NCBI GenBank assembly: GCA_032622095.1
Contig: CP136061.1
Location: 16,926,440-16,990,439, forward strand
Length of the DNA: 64,000 nt
Source of the DNA: Siphonodentalium dalli
Taxonomy: Eukaryota > Mollusca > Scaphopoda > Gadilida > Siphonodentaliidae
Direction: 5' to 3'
Part shown: piece after piece, positions 52,886 to 63,830 of the stretch
Layout of the letters: every line of letters begins with the position of its first letter
Position numbering within the stretch: the first letter of the stretch is position 1
The notes under the pieces: model-generated
What the model was told of the DNA's origin: nothing
The model's database searches: none
The model's input: only the letters and a program-made list of their open reading frames with translations
Position numbers and translations under genes: made by a program

Positions 52886-53191
52886 TCACCCATTATCAAA
52901 AGTCATATCAAAATCCTGAGAGCAATTCTGTTTTGGGCATCCTCGGTGCACAGTAACAAACATATTAATAGAGCATACAAGTAGGTGTGAGTAGGTAGGA
53001 GAAAGAGAACAGAGTAGAACAGAAGGGCAGTTGAGTATAGTGAATGAGAGTATGAGATAGCAATAGTGAGTGGCAATAGAATGTATACCAATCGTGGTTG
53101 TGCAGGCCGATGGGATTTTTGAGTCGACCAAACAGGGGTTCGTCTTAAGTTTTATAATCTTAGGGTGTGTTTTGAGCTCGGAGCTCTTCAT
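52886..53191 (-). other. short ORF overlapping the ORF2 start
   Basis: A 101-codon frame with hydrophobic, low-complexity content (ATHYCYLILSFTILNCPSV) ends at TGA overlapping ORF2's ATG (AATGGGTGAC). It may be leader sequence or an upstream ORF. No domain recognised. Confidence 0.25.
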
Positions 53192-53194
53192 CAC

Positions 53195-55228
53195 GAAAAT
53201 GTATATGCAGCGGAAATGACTATAGGAGTTATGTTTCTAAAGTGAGGGATAGAGATAATCATGCCAACTATTCGATTTAAAGGTCCGATTTATTCATAAG
53301 ACTAACAGGAAGATACACAACTACACACATATATAATTACATACATACACACACCTATATACACATACACAAAGTCACACGTACATACATATACATATAG
53401 GTGTGTGCGTGCCCAGATAATTAAATGTAGTTTTTGATACGCACGCTTATGTTTTCACAGGGGGCGGAACCGTATGGTTTGAAATATCTCCATTCTCGGA
53501 TACAATAAAATATATAGAAACTAGTACGCAATACTTCAGACGAGCATTGAGAAAGGCATAGTTTATGTGTCGCATTTAATTTGGAGGATAATTTGATATA
53601 ATTAACACTAATGATGCTGAGTATTCGCTAGCTCCAGTCCATAAACCCACTAAGTAAAAAGCGGCTGAATGGCTATAGCTATAATAGCCAAAATCAGGCC
53701 ACGATCATAGGGCATATGAAACTATATCAAACACCAGCAAATGATCAGCTCCCCCAAGGAGTAACAGTAACCCCATGGAAAGGAGAAAAAAAACAAAAAA
53801 AACAGAGTAGGCATATGAACTGGAGGAAGTGTGAAATACTTGAATGACCTATAAGTGCCTAATTATTGTATAACATACATATGCATGTTCTAATAGTTAT
53901 TCATTCACCACGCGCAAGTGAACAGCGTTATGGTTTGAAGTATCATAGATATAATAAAATATAAAGTAATATTAGAAGCTATAATAGTACAGACTGTGGA
54001 TGGATGGACGAACGAACGGCGAGATTGGCATAAATTTGTCATGTACACGTAAGTTACGCAAGAACGTTGCAATAGTGTTGTAGTATTTGTATATGTACAC
54101 ACATGTGTCAATGAGTGCGGATTTGAGGTATATTCCGTGTGTACATCATTGCACACAAGGTACATAATTACGTAGATGCACTTTTAAGAAAAGTTTAACA
54201 GCGGAGCATGCGCATGCATGTATAAATGTATAAATATCGGAGTCCATGTGAACTCAACACTCGATTATGCTTGCATGGGAACGGACGGCAAGGGTTGAAA
54301 TGAATAATATAAATACACAATGTCTATCATAACGATAAGACCAAGATAACAATACGAATGCAATTACACAAATAAGACAATATATGCTTTAAGCTGGTTG
54401 AGTATATATATACCTGCACGTGCACGCATACGCCCTATACAGTGAATGCCAAAATGTACTCACAGCGTCCCTGTGCGCATATCAACATGTATTCGCGTCG
54501 CGTAACCTTGGTCAACCAACGTCGTTGTTTGGTTTTAATTATCCAGTCAGACTGGCCGCTTGACATAGAAATGATTATCTCGTGTGAGTTTGACCTGAAA
54601 GGTCGTGATTATATGCCCAATCTACTGTTGGCGTTCTGGCCGGTTTCATTTGGTAATGGCGATGGCAAATCGTGCTCCGTGGTATAAGAATTGTTGTGTT
54701 ATTATGCTGAACAAACAGGTGTAGACTTGTGTATACATACTAGTGGATTGGATAATTATGAATGTGGTCAATTATTCTGTATATAGTCGTCTGATATGCA
54801 TGTACAAGTCAGCGAACATCCGTGATATTCTAGCTTGTCTGTGCAAAATTGGATTATTTCATAAGATTTCGCCATACAGAGGTCACTGACAGGTGCGTAT
54901 ATTTACATGTGCAGATTTGAGTTCGCTTAAATTCGTTATTTTGGGTTACGTGCGCAAATGTAACTGATTCTTTGGGTTACATGTGCAAACGCAACTGATT
55001 CTAGGTGTGGGTGGCCGGGTGTTTTAATTTGACAGAAAATAATCGTTAAAGAATCGCGAATCAGATACTGGTTTTTGAACTATTTGTAAATTATTCAACT
55101 CTCGGTGTAGTTTGGTTTGTATTGCGGGTCAGTGGGTTGAATATAGAATATATAAATCCGGATAGCCATGAACAGATGATGGTTGTTTCGGATCGTCTAT
55201 ATAGCCGATGCTATATATGTGACTCAGC
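53195..55228. other. 2-kb inter-ORF region, no gene seen
   Basis: Between LINE ORF2 and the ORF1-like gene. It holds a CA/TA-rich microsatellite (53,318-53,410) and no supported ORF. No TIRs or target duplications seen, so a nested insertion is possible but not shown. Confidence 0.5.
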
Positions 55229-56374
55229 TTATGTCTGAGTATTTTGAACTTTCCCACGTAGCGTGTTGTCAAGTTCATCCATTGCATGTGGTGTTGTTAC
55301 TCTGATGGGCCTCTCGTTTTCTCGAAGCCTGATGAGAATGGCTCCATCGATAGTCCACGCTTCGTGAATCAACTCGTCTTTACGGAGATCACGGGCCTTC
55401 CTATAAATGGCGGCGCGTGTTTTGGTAAGATCCTCGTTGACGTATACCCTTTGGTTGAGGTAAGGTAACTTCAATGTCTTACACTCGACACGTCTCCCAT
55501 ATAGTTCCCTCCTGATTTTGTAGGAGGGGAGTCTGAAGATGATTTGCCGTGGTGGTTTGGGTTTTGGATTGTTTGCTCCTACAGTTTTTGGTACGGTTGA
55601 GTCAGAAGTAGATTTACCGGCTTTTGGGCCAACTCTGTGACTCCGATAAACGTCATAATCGCCGAGCGGAATACCTAAACCATTTGCGACGTCAAGGACA
55701 ATATGATCGGTGTTTTCACCGGGATTTTCAGGGATGCCTGATATTCTGAGGTTGGTACGACGGCCGTACTGTTGCAGGTCGTCCAGTTCCACTTTGACTT
55801 CACGAATGTCACCTTGCCGCGCTTCCCTTTCCGCTTTGAGCTCCAGTTTAAGTTGGGATATTTCTTGCCTAATATCGGCTATGTCATTTTCATATTTATC
55901 CCTAGGAACGAAGGCATCTTTTGTTACTTTAGCAACTTCGCACTTCGCCATTTTGGTGATTACGCGTTCAAGCATTCCTTCCATCATGAGACTAAAAGAG
56001 TTTTGGACGCGCTCGCTCCCGAGAGCCTTTATCAGACTTGATTCGAAAAATGTTTCTGAGATGTAAGTGTCATTTTCGATTTCTGATGAAATTGACTCAT
56101 TTAAGTGATCATCAACCAGGGAGTCCTGGTAGATGGGTCTGGGTTTTTTGCTGTCATTAGACTCAGAGGGCGAGAATGGCGATGCTCGGTTCCGTTTTAA
56201 GTCTGCTGGCTTTTGTCGAACATCAGAATCGAATGATATAGGAACGGAACTACCTGAATCATGTTCGTAATTACTTGCGCCTATATGATCAGAATGTCCT
56301 CTGTCTATCGGCGTAGAACTGTCTAAAGGGTGAGTAATTTCTTCCCCGAGTTCGTGTGATTGCAACTCACTCAT
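55229..56374 (-). CDS. LINE ORF1-like protein (coiled coil + RRM-like)
   Basis: A 381-residue intact frame. The N-terminal half is acidic and disordered (Ser, Asp, Pro). About 155-205 is heptad-like (IRQEISQLKLELKAEREARQ), followed by DDLQQYGRRTNLRISGIPE, the hallmark linking coiled coil and RRM-like domain in LINE ORF1 proteins. The C-terminal part (VYVNEDLTKTRAAIYRKARD...DGAILIRL) matches the ORF1 C-terminal domain. It probably binds RNA as a multimer. Same strand and order as ORF2, so likely the ORF1 of the same LINE, though the 2.3-kb gap is long. Confidence 0.75.
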   Translation of the reverse strand: MSELQSHELGEEITHPLDSSTPIDRGHSDHIGASNYEHDSGSSVPISFDSDVRQKPADLKRNRASPFSPSESNDSKKPRPIYQDSLVDDHLNESISSEIENDTYISETFFESSLIKALGSERVQNSFSLMMEGMLERVITKMAKCEVAKVTKDAFVPRDKYENDIADIRQEISQLKLELKAEREARQGDIREVKVELDDLQQYGRRTNLRISGIPENPGENTDHIVLDVANGLGIPLGDYDVYRSHRVGPKAGKSTSDSTVPKTVGANNPKPKPPRQIIFRLPSYKIRRELYGRRVECKTLKLPYLNQRVYVNEDLTKTRAAIYRKARDLRKDELIHEAWTIDGAILIRLRENERPIRVTTPHAMDELDNTLRGKVQNTQT

Positions 56375-56856
56375 GGTGTGTCGAGTACAGCTTTATGAGA
56401 AAATGTCAATAAAGCGAATGGCATGTACGCGCTAATGGCACAATCAGTTGATTTGGTTTGTGAATCGTATATCAATAGTGGTAAGTATAGTCAAAATTAG
56501 AACGTTCTCACCGGTTTGTCTTTGATCGTGTGTAGTCTCTGCGAAAATCAAAATGGCCGTCCTTCTCCGAACAAAGAAAAACTTCAGTTCGAAAATTCAG
56601 CAGTCATAATTCAGGTATGCACAGAAATAACACATCGAGAGCCTTTTATGTTGTCACGGAAATCCCACTGCACATTAAATGTCCTTCATGCGGTCTTTTA
56701 CATCGATATTTTAACAATTTTCCCCATCGGTCGACTCCGCGTAAATTTATTTATCTTCCCGCCATCGTGACGTCATTTGCTCGTTTACGGGAGAATCACC
56801 CATATACGTAACTGTGACGTAATGCTGGTTTACGTCGATGGAAACTTGGACTACTG
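56375..56856. other. no gene seen; possible LINE 5' UTR
   Basis: Upstream of ORF1 on the minus strand. No promoter motif seen. Confidence 0.35.
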
Positions 56857-59556
56857 ATCAGGGGGGGGGGGGGGGGGGTCGGAAAAAAAATTCAGGTACG
56901 TATGGCATTTTTTCCCTTTCGATCATTTTTTGTACCCGCCCACCCCCACGCCAAATTTTTTTCCGTTTTCGGCAGTTTTTTCCGACCATTTTTTGACACC
57001 CACCCCCCCCTTTTAACACTAAAACAGAGATTTGCGGGGGAAATTCACCGTAAACAGCTGTATATGAATTTCTGTGCATACTATTTATCATGGATGTTAA
57101 CATGGACATGTAAATAGGAATGAGTCATTTTGAGGTCATTCGGCCAAAAAAACATGGCTGCCAGCGGCCATCTTGGATTTCAAAATTTGCAACAAAATAC
57201 AACACGATAACTGCCTGCAGTCAGTTTACCAGTTAGAATTACATTATTTCTCTCATTCAAAGTGGTTTTGAAGCCCAACTCATTGCCAAAACACTAAAAA
57301 AACAAGCAGGAAATTTTTTTTTAGTTGTGCAAAAAATCGGTCACTATGAATACCGGACACAACCGAACATAACCGAACACAACCGAAAACAAGTCCAAAT
57401 AAGGGTTAAAAGACGGAAATATATTAAATAAAGTTTATAACGATGTGTGTGGGTATGTAAGCTAGTGATATGTGAAGTTTGGTGCAATTTGGTTGATTAA
57501 AAGTTATGTTAATGAAAGTTTTATGTAATTTTACGCCGTCGGCGCATAAGACAGAGTCCGGCGTTATGGCGGCTATAGCTCTATGAATACCGAACACAAG
57601 TTCAAATAATGCGTATATTAGGGAAAATAAATGAAGTAAATTTTATAATCATGTGTGTGTATATGTAAGTTAGTGATATGTGAAGTTTGATGCAAACTGA
57701 CCGATTAAAAGTTACGTTATTTGAAGTTTTATGTACAATATTAGCTGTCGGCACGTAAAAAAGAGTTCGGCAAGATGGCGGCTAACTCTATGAATACCGA
57801 ACACAAGTTCAAATAAGGCGTATATAAGGGAAATATATAAAATAAAGTTTGTATTGATGTGTATTTATATGCAAGTTAGTGATATGTGAAGTTTGATGCA
57901 ATTTGGCCGATTGAAAGTTTAGTTATTTGTAGGTTTATGTACAATATTAGCTGTCGGCACGTTCGGCAAGATGGCGGCTAACTATGTGAATACCGAACAC
58001 AAGTATAAAAGGGAAATATATATAATAAAGTTTATAATAATTATGATGTGTATGTATATGTAAGTTAGTGGTAGTGAAGTCGGCACGTAAGTGAGAGTTC
58101 GGCGAGGATTTCTATGAATATCGAACACAAGTCGAAATAAGGGATGATTAAGGCATCAGCGATAGGTGATAATTAATTTCCCTGCACTGCGCAGTAGAGC
58201 CTTTGTTGCTGATTAATTACTCTGGCTTACCGAAAAGATTTCAGGGATGTTTTGACAGTGATATTATAGCAAGGTTTCACAGGTTTCATAGAAACCAAAA
58301 TGGTTGAATAAACAATATATGGGTGATGATTAGTGATATGATATCTCATAGTGAGAAAGGCCTCCTGAGCCCTCCTCACAATAGATAGTAAGTTGGTTTA
58401 CGAGGAGGTCGAAGCTGACATCATGACGAAAAATAAAAGTATATATATATTGAGTCTTTCATGCTGAGAGGTCCGAAGTCTTCGAGGCTCGTGAACAAAA
58501 TAATTTAATTTCCAAACCTTGGACCAATAATAATTGTGAAAGTTTAAACCATATTATCAAATTGGAAAATGCGTGGAAAACGTTGCGACTTAACAGACAA
58601 TTTATCAGAAATAGTTGACGATCAATTACGGGACGTTAGAGGTGCTTTACATGGCTGTGGAAATTTTTAATTAGCGAATCAGGCAATATCATTAAAAATA
58701 AACAATAGTATATGGGTAAATATGACAGCAGACCAACTTGACCTACGATTAAACCAGAAAAGTTTATTTTTGCAAGACCGCTGTGGATGTTTCGACCGCA
58801 CGATGATGAAACTATAATATCGACAGAATGTCATTTTATAGACAAAAGATTGAACATCATTTTATAGACAAAAGATTGAACAAGGAGAGGTGTTAACAAT
58901 GAAAGCACCAGATAACTACATGTAGTAGGCAAAAATAGGCAGACCGGATTTCCTCTGCATAATGTCGCAGTCCGCCTAATGATGGTCAATGGTCCTCCTA
59001 TAGCATTGGGCAGACCTGAGAATTTGTATATTTTATATTACTTGAGGAATCACAAATTATTCGCAATTCATAGAGTTAGCCGCCATCTTGCATGCCGAAC
59101 TCTGGTTTACGTGCCGACAGCTAATATTGTACATAAACCTACCAATAACTAAACTTCTAATCGGTCAAATTGCATCAAACTTCACATATCACTAACTTAC
59201 ATATGCACACACATCTTTATAAACTTTATTTCATATATTTCCCTCATATACGCCTTATTTGGACTTGTGTTCGGTATTCATAGAGTTAGCGCCATCACGC
59301 CGGACTATGACTAGGCGTGAAATTACATAAAACTTTCATTAACGTAACTTTTAATCGGCCAAATTGCACCAAACTTCACATATCACTAGTTTACATATAC
59401 ACGCACATCATTGTAAACTTTATTTCATATATTTCCGTCTTTTAACCCTTATTTGGACTTGTTTTCGGTTGTGTTCGGTTATGTTCGGTATTCACAGTGA
59501 CCCGAAAAAAATGCTTGTTGGTGGCTTTGACCACCCACCCACCCCGGCATACGTGC
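56857..59556. mobile_element. poly-G/poly-C MITE, copy 3, split by a 2.2-kb element
   Basis: Left part 56,857-57,338 matches 23,169-23,660 closely. Right part 59,503-59,556 (GCTTGTTGGTGGCTTTGACC ... GGCATACGTGCC) completes it. The poly-C end is lost. TACTGAT occurs directly before 56,857 and after the right end, a 7-bp duplication. Confidence 0.8.
57339..59502. mobile_element. 2.16-kb TIR element built of ~200-bp subrepeats
   Basis: Ends GGTCACTATGAATACC and GGTATTCACAGTGACC. Each arm is made of repeated units TATGAATACCGAACACAAG ... GTTAGTGATATGTGAAGTTT ... CAAGATGGCGGC: five on the left (starting about 57,345, 57,590, 57,790, 57,985, 58,115) and two inverted on the right (59,068-59,280, 59,281-59,502). 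The interior (58,150-59,060) has no recognised transposase, though short fragments such as MRGKRCDLTDNLSEIVDDQL remain open. Confidence 0.75.
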
Positions 59557-60640
59557 CTGTACTGATGCGAAATAATTGTTGATGAGTGGAAACATAGAGG
59601 AGGGATATGGGAGTAGAAAGTGTGGTGAGATTCTATATTTGTCATGGACTCACTCGTGATGCCCAGAAAAATAAAATGGTATCGGATAAATTTAAAGATG
59701 TATTTAATCTGTATTGATCAGTGTTCAATACATCAAGTCACAACAAAAATATGTTTTCTTAGTCATATTTAACAAACAAAAAGTGTTAAGTACTTGAGTT
59801 TTACTTGTGATTCTCCTCTTATGAGTCGTGCTTCAGATAAATAAAGTGAGTGAAGGGAATGAGTGGAAATAGTATGGAATTCGGACGCATGATGTTATGT
59901 AGGGGCGATGAGCGTTCCATGTTGTTTTGCATGGGGGCTAGGTCAGACATAGATATCTAGCACAGAGGAAAACATTGCTAATGGAAATTAGAGGAGGGAT
60001 ACGGGACTTGAAAGTGTGGTGGTATACTATAGTTGTCATGGACTCATGATGCCCAGAAAAATATAGAGCGTTTGTTTGTTAAAAACTTCTAATTAATACA
60101 AGTCATGTTCATTTCTGCCAATGCAGTCAGTCTTTAGGTGTATATATATGTCGATTCCGTATATTAATATGCATTTTTTTTCAGTGTATTTCAGTATTTA
60201 TCCATCTATATATATATATAATCTACAGATACACCGAAAGCGATTAATTACTATTTTCATGTTTAGGACGCAAACAATATATGCCGCTTTAAAGGGACTC
60301 AACAATCATCGCCACCGTGTTGTTGTTGTTGAAACAGCTGTTCACTGCCTGTTCCTAACGCTTCTGAAAACTGCATGCATGGTTTATCTCCCCTGATTTC
60401 TATAAATAGATTGGGGGTATTCCTATGTTTTCAGTGACAGCAAGCATGGTTTCAGGATATCGTTAGAAAAAGACGATATTTATTGAGCTTAAATTGGCAA
60501 AATGCGATCAAATAAGACGTTTTTGTCAGCGCGAAGATGCCGAAAAATTGGAAAGAGCAGCGAATGGGGTGTCTTCCGCCATGGATTTTGGGAAGTTCAC
60601 GAATGTCAGTGGATTTCCATGCAAATCTGCGGAGCAAAAT
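59557..60640. other. no gene seen; one direct repeat
   Basis: GAGGAGGGATAYGGGA...GTGTGGTG...GTCATGGACTC...ATGCCCAGAAAAATA occurs at about 59,597-59,673 and again at about 59,991-60,062. Otherwise no feature. Confidence 0.5.
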
Positions 60641-60649
60641 TCTGAAAGT

Positions 60650-60998
60650 TACGGAGTTGCACATACCTGCATACTTCTCAGTCTTCTGAGTGTGACTTGA
60701 TGCGGTACTATAGTATAAGAAACAGCAGGTATTTATCTGGTGGGTCCGCTTTGTAAATTATAAAATTTTGCAATAAATATATTTTTGATAATTTTTTTCT
60801 GGATTTACATCACTTGACCTACATATTAATTTGTCAGATTTGAAATATCAATATTGAATATAAAATTCAAAAATAAATACATTAACATCTATACAAGTTC
60901 CAATCGGACCTGCCAGATAAATACCTGTTGTTTTCAAATATACCACATCAAGGCACACTCGGAAGTATGTGCAACTCTAGTTCAGTCATGATCAACGT
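60650..60998. mobile_element. ~350-bp fold-back element
   Basis: AGTTGCACATAC ... GAGTGTGACTTGATGCGGTA ... CAGGTATTTATCTGG...GGTCCG is inverted on the right as CGGACCTGCCAGATAAATACCTG ... CCACATCAAGG ... GTATGTGCAACT (arms imperfect). AT-rich interior. Target duplication not resolved. Confidence 0.65.
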
Positions 60999-61520
60999 AG
61001 TGCGTATCCTTCCTTGCTGGAAGCAGCAATCTGCGAAAGCGGTCATGTTGACTTAAAGAACAAATACAGAAAAGAACAAATACAGACGAGATGATGGATC
61101 AGTCACAGGCATGCTGTTTGAGGTAAAGCTACCACCCCTCGAAGAATGAAGGAAAGAACAGTGACTGGTTCAATACCACAAAATAGTCAAGGGGTTGGTT
61201 TCAGCCCTGCCTAAAGCCTGATTATCTAGAACACGAGAAGAAAGACACAAGGGAAATACAGCCAACAAAATTTTAGGACTGTGTCAGTCAAAATCCGGTG
61301 GAGAAGGAGGTGTGTAACAACACAGAATCGTTCCAACTTCTGCGTACCAGCAGCTCACAATACGAACACTCCTTATTTGTTAAAACAACTGTGGAATTGA
61401 ACTACCTGGAACAGACTTCAGTCGGTTGTTGATGTCAGTGATATTGACGGTTTTCTATCTGCTCTGCGAGGGGAACAACAGTATGGAGTGTTTTCAACAA
61501 TGCTAACAAGGCGCTATTGC
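60999..61520. other. no gene seen
   Basis: Less AT-rich than its neighbours. No frame holds longer than about 60 codons. A decayed exon or retroelement is possible but not shown. Confidence 0.4.
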
Positions 61521-61524
61521 TTAA

Positions 61525-61758
61525 CCCTTTGAGTGCCAGGGGCCGATCTCATCGGCCCTAAACCTACAAAATAAGTCTGTTTAAGAATATAAGAATAAAT
61601 TATTAAAATTGTAAAAAAAATTGTAAAAAAAAAAAATTGTTAGGCCAATGCATTCTCTTATATATGCGAGGCGACCTATGGTCGACTCGCATATATAAGA
61701 GAATGCATTGGCACAGGGTATATGGGTTGATACAAAAATCGACCTGGCACTCAAAGGG
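61525..61758. mobile_element. 234-bp TTAA element (CCCTTTGAGTGCC ends) with hairpin
   Basis: Ends CCCTTTGAGTGCCAGG and CCTGGCACTCAAAGGG, TTAA at 61,521-61,524 and 61,759-61,762. Subterminal GGGGCCGATCTCATCGGCCC is itself a hairpin. One 67-bp hairpin (61,645-61,711) sits between TTGTTAGG and CACAGGGTA, the same junctions as in the GTGACCC family. Confidence 0.85.
61645..61711. repeat. 67-bp hairpin (empty, reverse orientation)
   Basis: Consensus form with centre GGCGACCTATGGTCGAC. Confidence 0.9.
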
Positions 61759-61935
61759 TTAAATATTTAAAAATTATGCTTGTTTATCATATATAATAAA
61801 TTATTTTTCAATTATTTCGCTTGCTGCTTATATTTATACTCCAAAATAATTTTGGATGGCTCAAACAACAACATTATCATTGCATATATTAAGTACTATA
61901 TGGGAGATTAATCTAACATTTAATGGCTGATTTAA

Positions 61936-62265
61936 ACGCTTAAGCGTAACTCCATTACGCTTAAGCATAATTGGTTTGTATTGCCTTGCAACGTTATATG
62001 TAATGGTAGGCCTACATGTATCTAACTTAGTAAGGTTTAATGTTCTGGGCGGATGGTAAGATTACTAGCATCGTAATTGACTGCATCAATTTCAGCTTCA
62101 GGGGAGTTTTTCCAATTCTATTACGCTTTACTTTAGCGTGAATGCATTATGTGTGATCGTAAATGAATTACGCATAAGCATAATGTAATACGCTTAAGTA
62201 TGGTATAATGGAAATCTAAATTACACTTAGGCATTGCGAATTACGCTTAAGCGTGATTGGCAATT
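61936..62265. repeat. cluster of TTACGCTTAAGCGTAA-type palindromes
   Basis: ACGCTTAAGCGTAA, ATTACGCTTAAGCATAATTGG, ATTACGCTTTACTTTAGCGTGA, TTACGCATAAGCATAATGTAA, TACGCTTAAGTATGG and ATTACGCTTAAGCGTGATTGGC. First and last are inverted relative to each other, so this may be a fold-back element. Confidence 0.6.
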
Positions 62266-62433
62266 AAATGTGAATTTTGCCTCCCATATGTGTACTATTG
62301 TTGTTTCATACACTTTGCCCCACGTGTTTGGTTGTTTCGCACCATATATTTGGCCATTTCTCACCACATGTTTTGTCGTTTCCCACAACTGTCATGCGTT
62401 GCTTTTGAAAAAAATCCTTTGAAAAAGAACATA

Positions 62434-62653
62434 CAGTAATACCCAAAGTAATGACCCCTTAACCACACCAGGATTATGGAAAATAATTCAGGATTTAGTT
62501 GGAAATATGGCTTGTTGCTATTCGTTGGAAAGCTCTCGTCGAGAGCTTTCCGATGAATGGCAACAAGCCATATTTCCAACTAAATCCTGAAAAATTACCC
62601 ATAATTCTGCTGTGGTTAAGTGGTCAATTACTTAATTACTTTGGGCATTACTG
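62434..62653. mobile_element. CAGTAAT hairpin element, 220 bp, TA-flanked
   Basis: Nearly perfect hairpin from CAGTAATACCC to GGGCATTACTG with TA on both sides, centre GAGCTCTCGTCGAGAGC-like. Arms share CAGGATTTAGTTGGAAATAT and GGCTTGTTGC. TA duplication and CAGT ends suggest a Tc1/mariner-type MITE. Confidence 0.8.
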
Positions 62654-63122
62654 TATTAAGTTATCTGATGACAACGCGCCAATTGGACACATTTTATTTT
62701 TTTTTAAATCCCAAATTGTGACAAAGTTCACGTTATTTAAAAAAAAACATATCAATAGACCCAGTCTAAATAAAATTAGACCGTGTTTCATTTCTTTCTT
62801 TAATACGAGTCTGGATATCTATCAGACTGCAATATACCTTATACTAAATGATACGATTCATCCAGATTATACCGGTATGAAACTGGCCACTTGGAAGGAA
62901 ACATTTATGGGGGGGGGGGGGGAGACAACCCCACTGTGACATCGTCGCCACCTCGCTGACAGTCTGAAGTTAAAATGAACCTGGTTCTCTATGGATGAGT
63001 GATTCACCGATAATTGTTACTTTTGGCCTCTCATAACAAAATGCATATATACACAAGCGTATGGTAATAGCATATATGAAGACTGGAGAAAATTTCATAC
63101 TAAAATAGGTTATCAGTACATA

Positions 63123-63272
63123 CAGTAATGCTCTAATTAATCGACCTCTTAACCAAAGCAGAATTATGGGTAACATTTCAGGATTTAGTCGGAAATATAT
63201 TTCCGACTAAATCCTGAAAAGTTACCCATAATTCTGCTTTGGTTAAGAGGTCGATTAATTAGAGCATTACTG
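63123..63272. mobile_element. CAGTAAT hairpin element, 150 bp, TA-flanked
   Basis: Perfect or nearly perfect palindrome: CAGTAATGCTCTAATTAATC ... GGATTTAGTCGGAAATATATTTCCGAC ... GATTAATTAGAGCATTACTG, TA on both sides. Internally shortened relative of the 62.4-kb copy. Confidence 0.85.
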
Positions 63273-63488
63273 TACATGTGTATATACCAATCACATGTAT
63301 ATTGAGTTTTAAAAAAAAGTTTCTGAACCCCTTCGGTTGTAAATAGAATGCACTCAGTGATTCTGACTTCAAACTTGTGCCTCCTAATTATATAGGTTGA
63401 TTGAGTTGAAAGGTTAGAAAATCAGTGCCCTCTCTTGAAATTATTTCTTAAGGAATAATCTCTGTTTCATATTTTGATTACAGTTTAA

Positions 63489-63830
63489 AGATGGTCTATA
63501 TATTCTTATTACAAGTTTTATATATTTTCCTGGGTATAAAATAATGTCCGGAAATGCTTCAATCAATTACTGTTCATTCTATTTTGAATTTTCTGGTATA
63601 TATACTAGTATACCTACAAATAATTTGTGACATTTTACTGCTTGAGGAAACGTTCGGAGCATAGCAAGCAGGAAAATAGTAAAAAAAGATTGTCCCAACT
63701 GATTATCAATCAGTTGTAATATTAAATGATAGAAGCGTTTCTGGACTGGTGTCTTTGACAACTTGACTTATCATTATTATTTTATACCCTAGAAATTATA
63801 GAAAACAATTTAGGAAGAGATGATCCATCT
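63489..63830. mobile_element. TTAA MITE (AGATGG family), diverged copy 4
   Basis: Ends AGATGGTCTATATATTC and AGAGATGATCCATCT, TTAA at 63,485-63,488 and 63,831-63,834. Shorter and more diverged than the other copies. Confidence 0.7.

Larger units (their letters stand above)
49330..52893 (-). pseudogene. LINE ORF2 (endonuclease + RT) with one nonsense codon
   Basis: From the first ATG (52,893; the same frame has a TGA just upstream) the frame runs 1,187 codons with a single stop, TAA at 50,557-50,559, inside the RT motif GVPQG-x-VLGPLLFLIYIND where serine (TCA) is usual. Order: hydrophobic N-terminus, 2A-like motif (129-136), APE endonuclease about 145-358 (LNTQS, LLTESWLD, GGDFNENY, ILDLLMT), RT from about 570 (SGPDGISPRV, YRPISLL, IFCDISKAFDKVWH) with catalytic FADD at 50,473-50,484, and a C-terminal Cys/His block ending TKRF. 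This is CR1/L2-like APE-type architecture. Apart from the stop it looks young. Confidence 0.9.

Noticed and set aside
50557-52899. ORF2 start at 52,899
   Set aside because: That codon is TTG, directly after a TGA. The first ATG is at 52,893.
60494-60700. 68-aa ORF and an alternative frame (SARRCRKIGKSSEWG)
   Set aside because: No recognisable domain, and it overlaps the start of a fold-back element.
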